Made by a program: the position numbers and the translations under genes. Shown one piece after another: positions 26,715 to 36,074 of a stretch of 54,484 nt of DNA. The notes below the pieces were generated by a model. That model saw only the letters and a program-made list of their open reading frames with translations, did no database searches and was not told the origin of the DNA. Location of the stretch: the NCBI GenBank assembly GCA_018239675.1, contig JAFEGX010000132.1, positions 1-54,484 on the forward strand, written 5' to 3'. Origin of the DNA: Verrucomicrobiota bacterium (lineage in GTDB: Bacteria > Verrucomicrobiota > Verrucomicrobiia > Opitutales > Opitutaceae). Within the stretch, counting starts at the first letter, position 1. Every line of letters starts with the position of its first letter.

Positions 26715-29027
26715 TCACTCTCGGGCGAGGACCAATTCGACGTGCTGCAGTTCGGCGACCGCCGGGCGGTCGCCGAAATCCGGCACCGCGGTCCGGGCCG
26801 AGAAGTAGATCGGGGCGTGGCGCTGCAGGGGGAGGATGGAGACCGTGAGCTCGCCGTGGGCCAGGGCGGCGGCATGACGCCACAACGGAATTTCGAGAGG
26901 ATCGCCGTTATAGAAGTCGTCCATGACGAGTTGCCCGTTGACGTAAACCCGCGCCACATCGCCGACGTAGTGCAGGCGCAGCATGACCCGCGGCGGCAGC
27001 TGCGCCGGCAACGGAATCCGCCAGCGCGCGGCCGCGGCGAAATCGGCGTCCGTCGGTGCAGCCGCGACGCCATGCGGTGTGGCGGCCCGGCGGATGACCC
27101 GGAGGGGGCCGGCCGGCTGAACAAGCTCCGGCTTGAGCGGTTGAGTCGCCGGCGCCAATTCCTCGGGATCGAAGGCCGCTGCTCCGGTCAGCGGGTCGAA
27201 AGCCAGGCGCAGCGAGTCGGCCTCGCTGAGCAGCACGCAATCAACCGAACCGTCAAGGGTGACAAACGGCGCCGGACCCGGATCGATGCCAATCAACCGA
27301 CTGATGCCGTCGGGGCCGCGGGCGAGCTGGCCCCGATGGGCCTCCACGCGGCCGGCGCGAAAGGCGATCTCCGCTGCGATGCCGGGAGTGACGGCAAAAT
27401 AGAAGGTGGTGCGACCAGTTCCCGTGGCCCTTCCCAAGGGTTGCGCGGTGGCCCATTCCAGCTCGGAGGTGCCGCCAAGGGCCAGCCGGACCGGCCAGAT
27501 GAAGCAGGCGTCGCTTGGAATCGCGACCGGGGCCGTTGGAAACTCGACCGGTTGGCCCGTGGGGAACCCAAGGCGGAACTGCACGTCCGGCCTCGACGGC
27601 AGGGAACGCCCGCGTTCGTGGTTGTTCACGAAGACGAAGGCCCGCCGGCCGTCGGCGCGCACCGCCCACCGCAGCGTGGTCAGGTCATCCTTACCGGCCG
27701 GGCGCGCGGCGGGCAGGTGGGCATCCATGGCGGCGAGCGACTCGCCAAACGCATGGAGGAATTGGTGCAGCCGGCGCAGGCGCTGGTAGAGCGGCCGGAC
27801 CTGGCCAGCCTGGCCGAGCGGAGCCTGAAAGTCGTAGTTTTTGACCGGGAGATCGTTCCAGTTGGTCAGCGGGGAATCCTGCGACTCCATCAGCGTGGTG
27901 CGCCGGCCCTCGGGATTGGTGCCGCCATGGTACATGTAGTAGCCCGGGCCGTTCGAGCCCGAACCCAGCTTCACGAGCGTGGTGGCCTCAACGTCCGCCG
28001 GGTCCAGCCGGATTCGCCGGTGGTAGGCGCTCATCATGCCGCCGCCGATCTCGCAGGTGAGATAGGGGTAGCCGGCCACGTCGGGATCGTCGCGCACCTC
28101 GCGCCGGCCGAGCGCTTCGTTGGCGATGTTGGCGTCCATGCGCAGCGTCGAGAAATGGAATCCCGCCCAATACGTGCCCGGCATGGCCGTGAGCTCGCGG
28201 TCCCAGAAACCCTCCGCGTAGACGCCGTACAGGGGGACGATCTCGCCGGACGGCATCGGCGAGGACAGCGCGGGCCAGCCGGTCCGCGTGTAGAGCGGCA
28301 CGTCGAGCCCGGCCACCCGCGCCAGGCGCTTCAGCTCCAGCAGGTGCGCGGCCTGGCCGGGGAACTCGTTCTCGAGCTGGACGCCGATGACCGGCCCGCC
28401 GTCCTTCCAGAGCAGGCCCCGGACCTGCGCGGCGACTTGACGGTACCACTGGTCTACAGCCCGCAGATAAACCGCATCATTCGTGCGGACGGATCCGCGG
28501 TCCACGACCCAGTCGGGCAGGCCGCCATTGCGCACCTCGCCGTGGCACCAGGGGCCGATCCGCACGATCACCTTGAGCCCGGCCGCCTGGGCGGCGGAGA
28601 CAAAACCGCGCAGGTCCCGGTCGCCCGCCCAGTCCCACTGACCCTCGCTCTCCTCGTGATGAATCCAGAACGCGTACGTCGCGACCACGTCGACCCCGCC
28701 GGCGCGCATCTTCCGCAACTCGCCGGGCCACTCGGAGGCTGGGTAGCGGGCGTAGTGGAATTCGCCCATCACCGGAATCCAGCGCCGGCCGTCGAGCAGC
28801 AGGCTGCGCGAATCCAACGCCAGCGTCGTGCCGTCCGGCGCGCGGCTAGTGCCCATCGCGAATGCGGTCGGAGTCGAGGATGCGGCCGGGGCGGCGAGCG
28901 TAATGTTCATGGTGGCGGCAACGGCGGTGAACGGAAGGAGGCAGGCGAAGATCGCACCGAGGCGGATGACCCGGGCGCAAATCTGGCGCGGCGAAAGTGC
29001 CGCCAGCGAGTCAGCGCGGATCAACAT
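26715..29027 (-). CDS. Beta-galactosidase, GH35 family
   Basis: This exported glycosidase of 770 residues would remove terminal beta-galactose from galactan or arabinogalactan side chains. It has an N-terminal hydrophobic signal (LGAIFACLLPFTAVAA) after a long basic start. The GH35 barrel then shows IPVMGEFHYARYPASEWP, the acid/base in VIGVQLENEFPG (E221) and the nucleophile in YLTCEIGGGM (E326). Beta domains follow, with a C-terminal jelly roll (PPRVMLRLHYVGDVARVYVNGQLVMDDFYNG, read in two parts). The start at 29027 overlaps the GH3 gene by 17 bases, which suggests coupling; a later ATG would damage the signal sequence. It is the last gene of a five-gene hydrolase operon. Confidence 0.9.
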   Translation of the reverse strand: MLIRADSLAALSPRQICARVIRLGAIFACLLPFTAVAATMNITLAAPAASSTPTAFAMGTSRAPDGTTLALDSRSLLLDGRRWIPVMGEFHYARYPASEWPGELRKMRAGGVDVVATYAFWIHHEESEGQWDWAGDRDLRGFVSAAQAAGLKVIVRIGPWCHGEVRNGGLPDWVVDRGSVRTNDAVYLRAVDQWYRQVAAQVRGLLWKDGGPVIGVQLENEFPGQAAHLLELKRLARVAGLDVPLYTRTGWPALSSPMPSGEIVPLYGVYAEGFWDRELTAMPGTYWAGFHFSTLRMDANIANEALGRREVRDDPDVAGYPYLTCEIGGGMMSAYHRRIRLDPADVEATTLVKLGSGSNGPGYYMYHGGTNPEGRRTTLMESQDSPLTNWNDLPVKNYDFQAPLGQAGQVRPLYQRLRRLHQFLHAFGESLAAMDAHLPAARPAGKDDLTTLRWAVRADGRRAFVFVNNHERGRSLPSRPDVQFRLGFPTGQPVEFPTAPVAIPSDACFIWPVRLALGGTSELEWATAQPLGRATGTGRTTFYFAVTPGIAAEIAFRAGRVEAHRGQLARGPDGISRLIGIDPGPAPFVTLDGSVDCVLLSEADSLRLAFDPLTGAAAFDPEELAPATQPLKPELVQPAGPLRVIRRAATPHGVAAAPTDADFAAAARWRIPLPAQLPPRVMLRLHYVGDVARVYVNGQLVMDDFYNGDPLEIPLWRHAAALAHGELTVSILPLQRHAPIYFSARTAVPDFGDRPAVAELQHVELVLARE

Positions 29028-31470
29028 GCGAATCGGGGAGCGGGTCCTCCTCCGGTGCGCGGCCGTCGGGGGTGGTGACGGTGAAGCGGCCGGTGAGCCG
29101 GATATCCGCCGAGGAGGCGCCCACCATCACCGTGAATCGCCCGGGCTCCACGGTCCACTTTCCCGTGCGGTCGTACAAGGCCAGGTCGGCGGCATGCAGG
29201 GCGAAGGTCGCGCGCTTCGTTTCGCCGGGCCCAAGGGCCAGCCGGGTGAAACCGCGCAGCACCTGCTCGAACCCGATGACGGACGAGTAGTCGTCGCGCA
29301 GGTAGAGCTGAACGACCTCGTCGCCGGAGACTCGGCCGCGGTTGGTGACGTCGCACGCGACGGTGACCGTGCCGGGAATGGCGAGACGGTCGGGGGTGAC
29401 GGCGAGGTGGGAGTATTCGAAGCGCGTATAGCTCAGTCCGTGGCCGAAGGGAAACAGCGGGCCGCCGACCTGCCCGAAGTCCCGGCCCTGCGCGCCGGGG
29501 TGAGTCGGGAAATTGTACGGGATCTGGCCCACGCTGCGCGGGAATGTTATCGGCAACTTGCCCGAGGGATTGACCACGCCGAAGAGCACGTCGGCCAGGG
29601 CGGCGCCGCCGTCCTCGCCGGGAAACCAGAGTTCCACGATGGCCGGGACCTGCCGTGCGGCCCAGTTCACGCTGAGCGGCCGGCCGTTGCTGAGGACCAG
29701 CACCAGCGGCCGGCCGGTGGCGTGCAGCGCCTCGAGCAATTCCTGCTGGTAACCGGGCAGGTTCAGGCTGATCCGGCTGGAGGATTCGCGGCATAGCTCG
29801 TCCGTCTCGCCGAGCACGGCGACAATGACATCGACCCCTGCCGCAGCTTGGACGGCCTCATCGATGCCGCGGCGAACCTCGGCCCCCATAGCCTCCTTCA
29901 GAATGTCGCTGGCCGGCCAGTTGGCATCCTTTGCCGCGACCCCCGGCGCATAGCGCACCTCCGTGCTCCTGCCCAAGAGCGCCCGGATCCCGGCGAGAGG
30001 CGTGACGAAATTCAGCCGCTGGGCACCGTAGCGCGACCACCAGGCATGGGGATCGTCTGCCAGCGGGCCGGTCACGAGGATGCGCTTCAGGCTGCGACGG
30101 AGCGGGAGGGCGTCGCCGTCATTCTTGAGCAGCACGATCGCCTCGCGTGAGGCGCGGGCGGCGAGCGCGAGATGAGCCGGCGAGCGAACGACCTGCGCCG
30201 CGTTCGCCGGGTCGACATACGGGCGGTCGAACAGGCCGAGCCAGAACTTCACGCGGAGGATGTCGCGGACCCGCTCGTCGATCGTGGCCGGGGCAATCCG
30301 GCCATCGCGCACGAGCTGCCGCAGTGGATCGAGGAACTCCGCGGGCGACGTGAAGTCGGTCCTAATATTGAGGCCGGCCTCGACGGACTGGCGGATCGCC
30401 TCAGCGTAGGTGCCGGCGACGCGGTGCTTGGAGTGGACAAACTCCACGGCCCCGCTGTCGGAGACCACGTAGCCGCGGAAGCCGAATTCGCGTCGCAGGA
30501 TCTCGGTGAGGAAGAGGTGATTCGCGATGATCGGCGTGCCGTCGTAGTCGTTGTACGAGGCCATCACGCCGAGGGCGCCGCCCTCCCGCACCGCGTGCCG
30601 GAACGGCTCGAGGAAGAGCGTCTGCACCTCGCGCCAGGAAGCCTGCGGGTCGGTGCGCGCCTCGCCGTCCCGGCCGCCCTTGGGTATGCTGTAGACGGCA
30701 AAATGCTTGAGCGTGGAGACGACCCCGGATTCCTGGAGGCCCCGGACCTGCTCGACGCCGAGCGTCGCGGTCAGAAACGGATCCTCGGAGTAGCACTCGA
30801 CGACGCGACCCCAGCGCGGGTCGCGGGAGAGATCGAGCACCGGCGAATAGATGTTGGTGTAGCCGAGGGCGCGGGCCTCGGTTCCGGTGGCGCGGCCGAT
30901 CTCGCGGGCGAGGTCGGCGTCCCACGTGGAGGCCACGCCGATCTCGGCCGGGAAGCTCGTGGCCCGCGAGTGCATCAGGCCGCGGATGCCCTCGTCGGTG
31001 AAGTCCACCGGGACGCCGAGGCGCGTGTGCTCGATGAACCAGCGCTGGACCTCGTTGAGGGCCTGCGCGTGGCGGGACCACGGGAGATCGTTCTCGGGAT
31101 CGGCGAGCCGCCCATTCCAGCCGGTGTTGCCGTTGGCGTGCTCGTCAATGTTGCCGATGCCGTCCTGCCACGGGGCACGGGCCCAGGCGGGCGTCGGCAA
31201 CTCGTCCTGCAGGACCCGGGGAAAGCCATAGAGCGTGGCCATCTGCGCCGTTTTCTCCTCCAGCGTCATGCGCCCGAGGAGATCGGTGATGCGCGCCTCG
31301 ACCGGCACGGCCGGGTCCTCGTAGGGATCGCGCACCCCATTCTTGTTCAGGTCGATCCAGCCCTCGTGATAGAGGGTGGCGGCCGGCTGCGGCCGGACAA
31401 ACCAGGCCTCCGCCGGCGCGGCCGCCGGCAGGCCGGTGCCCAGGAGCAGGAAGAGGGCGAGGGATTTCAT
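29011..31470 (-). CDS. Glycoside hydrolase family 3 (beta-glucosidase/beta-xylosidase type)
   Basis: This exported protein of 819 residues has a signal peptide (MKSLALFLLLGTGLPAAAPA). A short DLNKNGVRDPYED segment at about residues 40-52 resembles a calcium loop. The GH3 N-terminal barrel has MTLEEKTAQM, PVDFTDEGIRGLMHS and RDPRWGRVVECYSEDP, with the nucleophile in YVVSDSGAVEF (D338). The alpha/beta sandwich has AIVLLKNDGDALPL, and the fibronectin-III-like C-terminal domain has GETKRATFAL and the common YTRFEYSHL segment. It would remove terminal beta-linked sugars; the actual sugar is not decided by these motifs. Its ATG overlaps the GH43 stop by four bases (ATGA), and its own stop overlaps the GH35 start. 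Confidence 0.92.
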   Translation of the reverse strand: MKSLALFLLLGTGLPAAAPAEAWFVRPQPAATLYHEGWIDLNKNGVRDPYEDPAVPVEARITDLLGRMTLEEKTAQMATLYGFPRVLQDELPTPAWARAPWQDGIGNIDEHANGNTGWNGRLADPENDLPWSRHAQALNEVQRWFIEHTRLGVPVDFTDEGIRGLMHSRATSFPAEIGVASTWDADLAREIGRATGTEARALGYTNIYSPVLDLSRDPRWGRVVECYSEDPFLTATLGVEQVRGLQESGVVSTLKHFAVYSIPKGGRDGEARTDPQASWREVQTLFLEPFRHAVREGGALGVMASYNDYDGTPIIANHLFLTEILRREFGFRGYVVSDSGAVEFVHSKHRVAGTYAEAIRQSVEAGLNIRTDFTSPAEFLDPLRQLVRDGRIAPATIDERVRDILRVKFWLGLFDRPYVDPANAAQVVRSPAHLALAARASREAIVLLKNDGDALPLRRSLKRILVTGPLADDPHAWWSRYGAQRLNFVTPLAGIRALLGRSTEVRYAPGVAAKDANWPASDILKEAMGAEVRRGIDEAVQAAAGVDVIVAVLGETDELCRESSSRISLNLPGYQQELLEALHATGRPLVLVLSNGRPLSVNWAARQVPAIVELWFPGEDGGAALADVLFGVVNPSGKLPITFPRSVGQIPYNFPTHPGAQGRDFGQVGGPLFPFGHGLSYTRFEYSHLAVTPDRLAIPGTVTVACDVTNRGRVSGDEVVQLYLRDDYSSVIGFEQVLRGFTRLALGPGETKRATFALHAADLALYDRTGKWTVEPGRFTVMVGASSADIRLTGRFTVTTPDGRAPEEDPLPDSHVDPR

Positions 31471-32456
31471 GCGGTGTCAGCGGCCGCGGCCGGGGTCCCG
31501 AACGCCGGCGATCCGTCGGTGTTCCAGCCGAGCGGCTGCACGCGGGTGTGACGGTTGGGATCATCTAGCGGATCGCCGGCGACCTCGGCCTGGTCGCGCG
31601 CGTGGTAGACGATCAGGTCGGTCCGGCCGTCCGGGGTGGTCGTGAAGCAGTTGTGGCCCGGGCCAAACACCTGGTTCGCCGCGCTGCTGGTGAAGACCGG
31701 TGTCGGAGACTTTCGCCACGAGCGCGGATCGAGCAGGTTGGCGGATGCGTCGGCGGACAAGAGTCCGAGGCAGTACTCGGGCCCGGTGCCGGCGGCGGAG
31801 TAGCTGACCCAGATGCGGCCGTGGCGGACCAGCACGGCCGGGCCCTCGTTCACGGCGAAGCGCACCCGTTCCCAGGGAAACTCGGGCTGGGAAAGGCGCA
31901 CGGTCGGGCCGGTCAGCTCGGTCGGCGACTTCATCCGGGAGAGGAACAGGCACGTGTTGGCCGCCAGCGCGGGATCGCGCTGCGCCCAGAGCAGGTAGCG
32001 CTCGCCGTGCACCGTGAAGGTCGTGGCATCGAGGGCGAAGGTATTCCACGGCGTCCGCAGCTGCCCGCGCTCGACCCACGGGCCGGTCCGGGGATCCGGC
32101 GCCGCGCACTCGAGCACGTAGAGGCGGATGTCCCATTCGCGCTCCGCGGCTCCGGCCGCGAAATAGACGAACCACCGGCCGTCAATCCAGTGGAGCTCGG
32201 GCGCCCAGATGTGCGCCCCCATCTCGCCGTTGGCGTGCCGCCGCCAGATCACGGTCGGGGTGACGCCGGGCAGTTCCTCGAGCGTCCGGGCCCGCCGCAG
32301 CTCGATGCGGTCGTACTCCGGCACCGTCGCGGTGAAGTAGTAGTACCCGTCGGAGTGACGCAGGATCCACGGATCCGCGCGCTGGCGGACCAGGGGATTC
32401 GACCATTCGGCGGCGGCAGCCATGGGCAGGAGGAGCAGCGCGAGGGTGAAGCGCAC
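31467..32456 (-). CDS. Glycoside hydrolase family 43 (probable alpha-L-arabinofuranosidase or exo-arabinanase)
   Basis: This exported enzyme has 329 residues and a signal peptide (MRFTLALLLLPMAAAA). The five-bladed propeller carries the GH43 triad: the base Asp in RQRADPWIL, the modulator Asp in FALDATTF and the acid Glu in FAVNEGPAVL. GAHIWAPELHWIDGRWFVYF is the usual second-blade segment. The size matches a single-domain GH43. In a pectin context it would remove arabinose from arabinan side chains, which is inference, since the family also contains xylosidases and galactanases. It sits 11 bases after GH51 and overlaps GH3 by four bases, in the same operon. Confidence 0.9.
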   Translation of the reverse strand: MRFTLALLLLPMAAAAEWSNPLVRQRADPWILRHSDGYYYFTATVPEYDRIELRRARTLEELPGVTPTVIWRRHANGEMGAHIWAPELHWIDGRWFVYFAAGAAEREWDIRLYVLECAAPDPRTGPWVERGQLRTPWNTFALDATTFTVHGERYLLWAQRDPALAANTCLFLSRMKSPTELTGPTVRLSQPEFPWERVRFAVNEGPAVLVRHGRIWVSYSAAGTGPEYCLGLLSADASANLLDPRSWRKSPTPVFTSSAANQVFGPGHNCFTTTPDGRTDLIVYHARDQAEVAGDPLDDPNRHTRVQPLGWNTDGSPAFGTPAAAADTA

Positions 32457-32467
32457 GACGGGACAGT

Positions 32468-34009
32468 CTAGAGCTCGAGCATCACCACCGACATCGGCGG
32501 CAAGATCACCCCGAGCTGGTCACCCTGAAGCCGGGCCGCGGAGAACTCGGCCGGGTGCACGGCGTTCGGCGCGGCGAACGTGTTGTGCGCATCCATGGTT
32601 GCGGCGGTCAGGATCCGGCCGGACACTTGGGCCGCGTGCGGTCCGGCGAGCCGGCAGCCGACCTCCACGGGCGCGTGCGGGTTGGTGTTCACGAGCGAGA
32701 GGTGGAGCCGTCCGGCCGCGTCGCGGGAGGCCGAGGCGCTCACGGCGGGGATCGCATGGTCCCCGAGGCGGTACTCGGGCGTGGTGAGGGTGAGCGGCAC
32801 CGCCGTCGCGCCCTGGTGGACCTTGAACATCTCGAAGACATGGTAGGTGGGGGTGAGCAGCATCTTCTCGCCGTCCGTGAGGATCATGGCCTGGAGCACA
32901 TTCACCGTCTGGGCGATGTTGGCCATGCGGACCCGGTCGGCGTGCTGCTGGAAGATGTGGAGATTGAGCGCGGCGACGACGGCGTCGCGCAGGGTGTTCT
33001 GCTGGTAGAGGAAGCCCGGCCGCGAGCCCGGCTCGGGATCGTACCAGGTGCCCCACTCGTCGACGATGAGCCCGACGCGTCGTGCCGGGTCGTACCGGTC
33101 CATGATGACGGAGTGACGGGTGACTAGCTCGTCCATGTACAGCGTGCCCCGCAGCGTGGCGAACCAGGCGGCCTCGTCGAAACCGGTGGCGGGGCCCTTG
33201 GGCTTGCCCCAGTCACCGCTCGGCAGGGTGTAGAAATGGAGCGACAGGCCGGTCATGCGGTCGGCCGCGCGCTGCATGAGCACCTCGGTCCAGTGGTAGT
33301 CGTCGCCCGCCGCGCCGCACGCGATGCGCTCGATCGGGCGGTGGGGGTCATAGTTCTTGATGAACGTGTTGTAGCGCCGGAAATTGTCGGCGTAGTACTC
33401 CGGCGTCATCGCGCCGCCGCAGCCCCAGCTCTCGTTGCCGACGCCGAAGTATTTGACCCGCCACGGCTCGGCGCGGCCGTTGGCGCGGCGGAGCCTGGTC
33501 AGCGGCGAGTCCGCGTCGGAGGTGAGGTACTCGACCCACTCCATCATCTCCTGCACGGAGCCGCTGCCGACGTTTCCGCAGATGTAGGCGTCGCAGCCGA
33601 GGAGGTCGACGAGGTCCATGAACTCGTGGGTGCCGAAGGCATTGTCCTCCACGACGCCGCCCCAGTGGGTGTTGATCATCGCCGGCCGGTTCGCGCGGGG
33701 CCCGATCCCGTTGCGCCAGTGGTACTCGTCGGCGAAGCAGCCGCCCGGCCACCGGAGCACCGGAAGGTGGAGCGCGCGGAGGGCGGCCAGCACGTCGTTC
33801 CGGATGCCGCGCGTGTTCGGGATCGGCGAGTCGGGCCCCACCCAGATGCCCTCGTAGATGCCCCGGCCAAGGTGCTCGGAGAACTGGCCGTACAGGTTGC
33901 GGTTGATGACTGGTCCGGTCTGGTCGGCATGCACCACGAGCGCGGCGTCACTGGCGGCCCGGCCGGGCAGGGCCAAAGCCAGGAGGAGGAGAGCTGGGGC
34001 GAGTCTCAT
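32468..34009 (-). CDS. Alpha-L-arabinofuranosidase, GH51 family
   Basis: This 513-residue exported enzyme would release arabinose from arabinan side chains. It has a signal peptide ([19 protein letters not shown]), then the GH51 start [22 protein letters not shown]. The acid/base lies in [11 protein letters not shown] (E193) and the nucleophile in [10 protein letters not shown] (E318). The C-terminal beta-sandwich holds [11 protein letters not shown] and [19 protein letters not shown]. The length matches the family. An upstream in-frame extension of 34 codons was rejected because the ATG at 34009 begins the signal peptide. It follows the heparinase-like gene by 16 bases and precedes GH43 by 11 bases, so the three are surely cotranscribed. 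Confidence 0.94.
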   Translation of the reverse strand: MRLAPALLLLALALPGRAASDAALVVHADQTGPVINRNLYGQFSEHLGRGIYEGIWVGPDSPIPNTRGIRNDVLAALRALHLPVLRWPGGCFADEYHWRNGIGPRANRPAMINTHWGGVVEDNAFGTHEFMDLVDLLGCDAYICGNVGSGSVQEMMEWVEYLTSDADSPLTRLRRANGRAEPWRVKYFGVGNESWGCGGAMTPEYYADNFRRYNTFIKNYDPHRPIERIACGAAGDDYHWTEVLMQRAADRMTGLSLHFYTLPSGDWGKPKGPATGFDEAAWFATLRGTLYMDELVTRHSVIMDRYDPARRVGLIVDEWGTWYDPEPGSRPGFLYQQNTLRDAVVAALNLHIFQQHADRVRMANIAQTVNVLQAMILTDGEKMLLTPTYHVFEMFKVHQGATAVPLTLTTPEYRLGDHAIPAVSASASRDAAGRLHLSLVNTNPHAPVEVGCRLAGPHAAQVSGRILTAATMDAHNTFAAPNAVHPAEFSAARLQGDQLGVILPPMSVVMLEL

Positions 34010-34025
34010 GGGGAGCGGCGGTTGG

Positions 34026-35945
34026 CTACCACGAGGCGAGCGGCACCAGTCGCGGTGCGGCTCCGGCCCGGGCTCCCGGCGCCAGCACCACGGCCACCCG
34101 CAGCGAGCCATCAGCGGTGGCGGTGAAGGTGGCGGTCAGCAGGCTCACCCCGGGATTCGGGGCGTTGAAGCCGTCGGCGGGAGGATCGGCAGGCGCGGCC
34201 GTGAAGTCGGCCGCGGGCGAATCGAGCAGCTGGACCTGCAGGGTCTGGCCCTCCTGCCGCAGCGTCGCGGTTCCGCCCGTGCAGCTGACCTCGGCGCGGG
34301 TCGCCATTGCCCAGCGCACGCGCGCCCCGGGAGTCAGGCCCCGCAGCTCGTCCTGCACGAGCACGCGCCGGTCCGGCAGCACGCGGAAGCCGCGGTGCAC
34401 GTACGCCGCCGCGCCGGCGAAGACCGGCGTGAGGTCGAGGACGGCGCGCGGGTCGGCGGCGTCGGCGGAAAAGTCGATGAGGCGGGCGCGTCCCTCGACG
34501 CGGTGGCGCTGGCCGTCGATCGTCAGCGTGTTGTGGGTGAACGGCCCGATGCGGTAGACGTCCCAGCGCTGCGAATCCTGCGCCTTGTTCCAAAGGTCGA
34601 CGTGCTTCGACTCGAGGGAATAGTAGTCCTGCGCGCCGAGATCGACCGCCCAGCGCACGCCGTCGGCCTCCAGCACGAACGAGCCGGCGTCCATGTGGCC
34701 GTGGTTCACCACCGCCGCGCCGCCCTTGAGGGCGAGGTAGAGCGAGCGCGGGTCGGTCCACGACTCGCGGAAGACGGCGAGGGGATTGGGGCCGTCGCCG
34801 CTCCAGCGGAGCGGAAGCCGCGGCGTGGCGGCCGCCGGCTTATCGGGCCACCAGAGCAGCGCCAGGACGGCCAGGCGGTCGGCCACCGCGGCGCCGATGC
34901 CGGCCGCGGGATCGTGCAGCACCCGGTCGTTGGGGGCGAGGAGGCCGGCGTCGCCCGTCTGCCGGGCGAACCAGCACAGGGCCGGCTGGAAGCCCGGGAG
35001 CTCCCCGCCGTCGGAGAAATTGTAGCAGCGGCCGGTGGGCCCGATGGTCTGGACGAACACCCCGGCGCTCGCGAGGAAGCCCGGCGCGGCGGCCAGGCCC
35101 CAGTCGTCCCCGAGCGCCGTCGTGAGCGCGGCGTCGAGCATGACCTGGAACGAGGTGCCGTAGGACCAGTAACCCGGCCCCTCGGGATAGATGCCGTCCG
35201 GGGCGTACGGCGCGAGGCCGTGCGCGAGATTGGCGCGGGCGAGCGCGAGGACCTGGCGGGCGAGGGCGGGATCGTCCTCGGCGATTGTGAGCGCCCCGAG
35301 GGTCAGCCCGCCCCAGCACACCTGGTTCCAGTTATTCTCGGCGACGTGCCACCAGTTGTGCTCGGCCTTGGGATCGAGCCCGGGCCGCAGGCCCTTCGCG
35401 ATGATCGCGCGCTTGATCGCGGCGCGGGATTCCGGCGCCAGCGCGTCCTCGGTCCAGTCGTAGCCGATGGCCAGCGCGGCCGTCATTTCGCCGACGTCGA
35501 GAAAGTGCGACGGATTCCAGTCGGAGAAATCCGCGGCGGCCCGCATCTCGGCCTCGGCCCGGCGGGCGAACGCGGCGTCGCCGGTCATCCGCCAGGCGTA
35601 GCCCAGGTCCAGGATGCGCCCCAGCACGCGCCGGGAGACCCCGAGGAGCCGGCGGCCCAGCAGCTCCCGCCGGGCCACGGGTTCGTCGAGGATCGCCTGC
35701 GCGGCCCGCATCACGCCGAGGTGCAGGGCCGCGGCCGCCGGGTCGGCGGCGATCCGGGCGCGGACCTCGGCCCAGTCCGCGGCGGTCGCAAGCAGGCGGG
35801 GATGGCCGGAACGCAGGTGGGCGAGGGCGTCGGGCGCGGTCGCGCCCTGGGACGCAACGAGGCCGGCCGACAGCGCGAGGACAAGTCCGAGCAGGGGACG
35901 GGGTGGCACCGGGTCACGCTGCCGCAAACCGGGCCGGTCGTCCAT
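34026..35945 (-). CDS. Heparinase II/III-like polysaccharide lyase family protein
   Basis: This exported protein of 639 residues has an N-terminal alpha/alpha toroid ([22 protein letters not shown], then many helices) and a C-terminal beta-sandwich, as in alginate-lyase and heparinase II/III families. Catalytic-type segments are [29 protein letters not shown] and [24 protein letters not shown]. Its location at the head of an arabinan/galactan hydrolase operon suggests an oligo-uronate lyase role, but the substrate cannot be read. The ATG at 35945 is supported by a GGAGG seven bases upstream; a GTG at 35909 would also give a good signal peptide. It is divergent from the GH112 gene. Confidence 0.82.
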   Translation of the reverse strand: MDDRPGLRQRDPVPPRPLLGLVLALSAGLVASQGATAPDALAHLRSGHPRLLATAADWAEVRARIAADPAAAALHLGVMRAAQAILDEPVARRELLGRRLLGVSRRVLGRILDLGYAWRMTGDAAFARRAEAEMRAAADFSDWNPSHFLDVGEMTAALAIGYDWTEDALAPESRAAIKRAIIAKGLRPGLDPKAEHNWWHVAENNWNQVCWGGLTLGALTIAEDDPALARQVLALARANLAHGLAPYAPDGIYPEGPGYWSYGTSFQVMLDAALTTALGDDWGLAAAPGFLASAGVFVQTIGPTGRCYNFSDGGELPGFQPALCWFARQTGDAGLLAPNDRVLHDPAAGIGAAVADRLAVLALLWWPDKPAAATPRLPLRWSGDGPNPLAVFRESWTDPRSLYLALKGGAAVVNHGHMDAGSFVLEADGVRWAVDLGAQDYYSLESKHVDLWNKAQDSQRWDVYRIGPFTHNTLTIDGQRHRVEGRARLIDFSADAADPRAVLDLTPVFAGAAAYVHRGFRVLPDRRVLVQDELRGLTPGARVRWAMATRAEVSCTGGTATLRQEGQTLQVQLLDSPAADFTAAPADPPADGFNAPNPGVSLLTATFTATADGSLRVAVVLAPGARAGAAPRLVPLASW

Positions 35946-35952
35946 CGCGGAA

Positions 35953-35957
35953 CCTCC
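35953..35957 (-). promoter_or_regulatory. Shine-Dalgarno GGAGG for the heparinase-like gene
   Basis: GGAGG on the minus strand lies seven bases before the ATG at 35945. Clear Shine-Dalgarno sites are uncommon in this window, so it helps to decide this start over the in-frame GTG at 35909. Confidence 0.7.
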
Positions 35958-36074
35958 GGACGGTTCGAAGCCCGGGGCGGATTGGACGATCCGAAAACAG
36001 CGGGCTTTTTCCGTTCCGTAACCGCTGGCTTGATCGGGGATGCGCCGACCGTCGGCGTCCCCGCTTTTCGCCCC
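35958..36074. promoter_or_regulatory. Divergent promoter region of hydrolase operon and GH112
   Basis: This short divergent region contains the only AT-richer run near 35991-36017 (GAAAACAG and CTTTTTCCG), where promoters for both directions probably lie. No operator is recognised. Confidence 0.35.

Noticed and set aside
33858..36074. Plus-strand extension in frame with GH112
   Set aside because: The upstream 739 codons are antisense to GH51 and the lyase and show no domain; GH112 proteins begin at the MNPPDLTRGD-type start.
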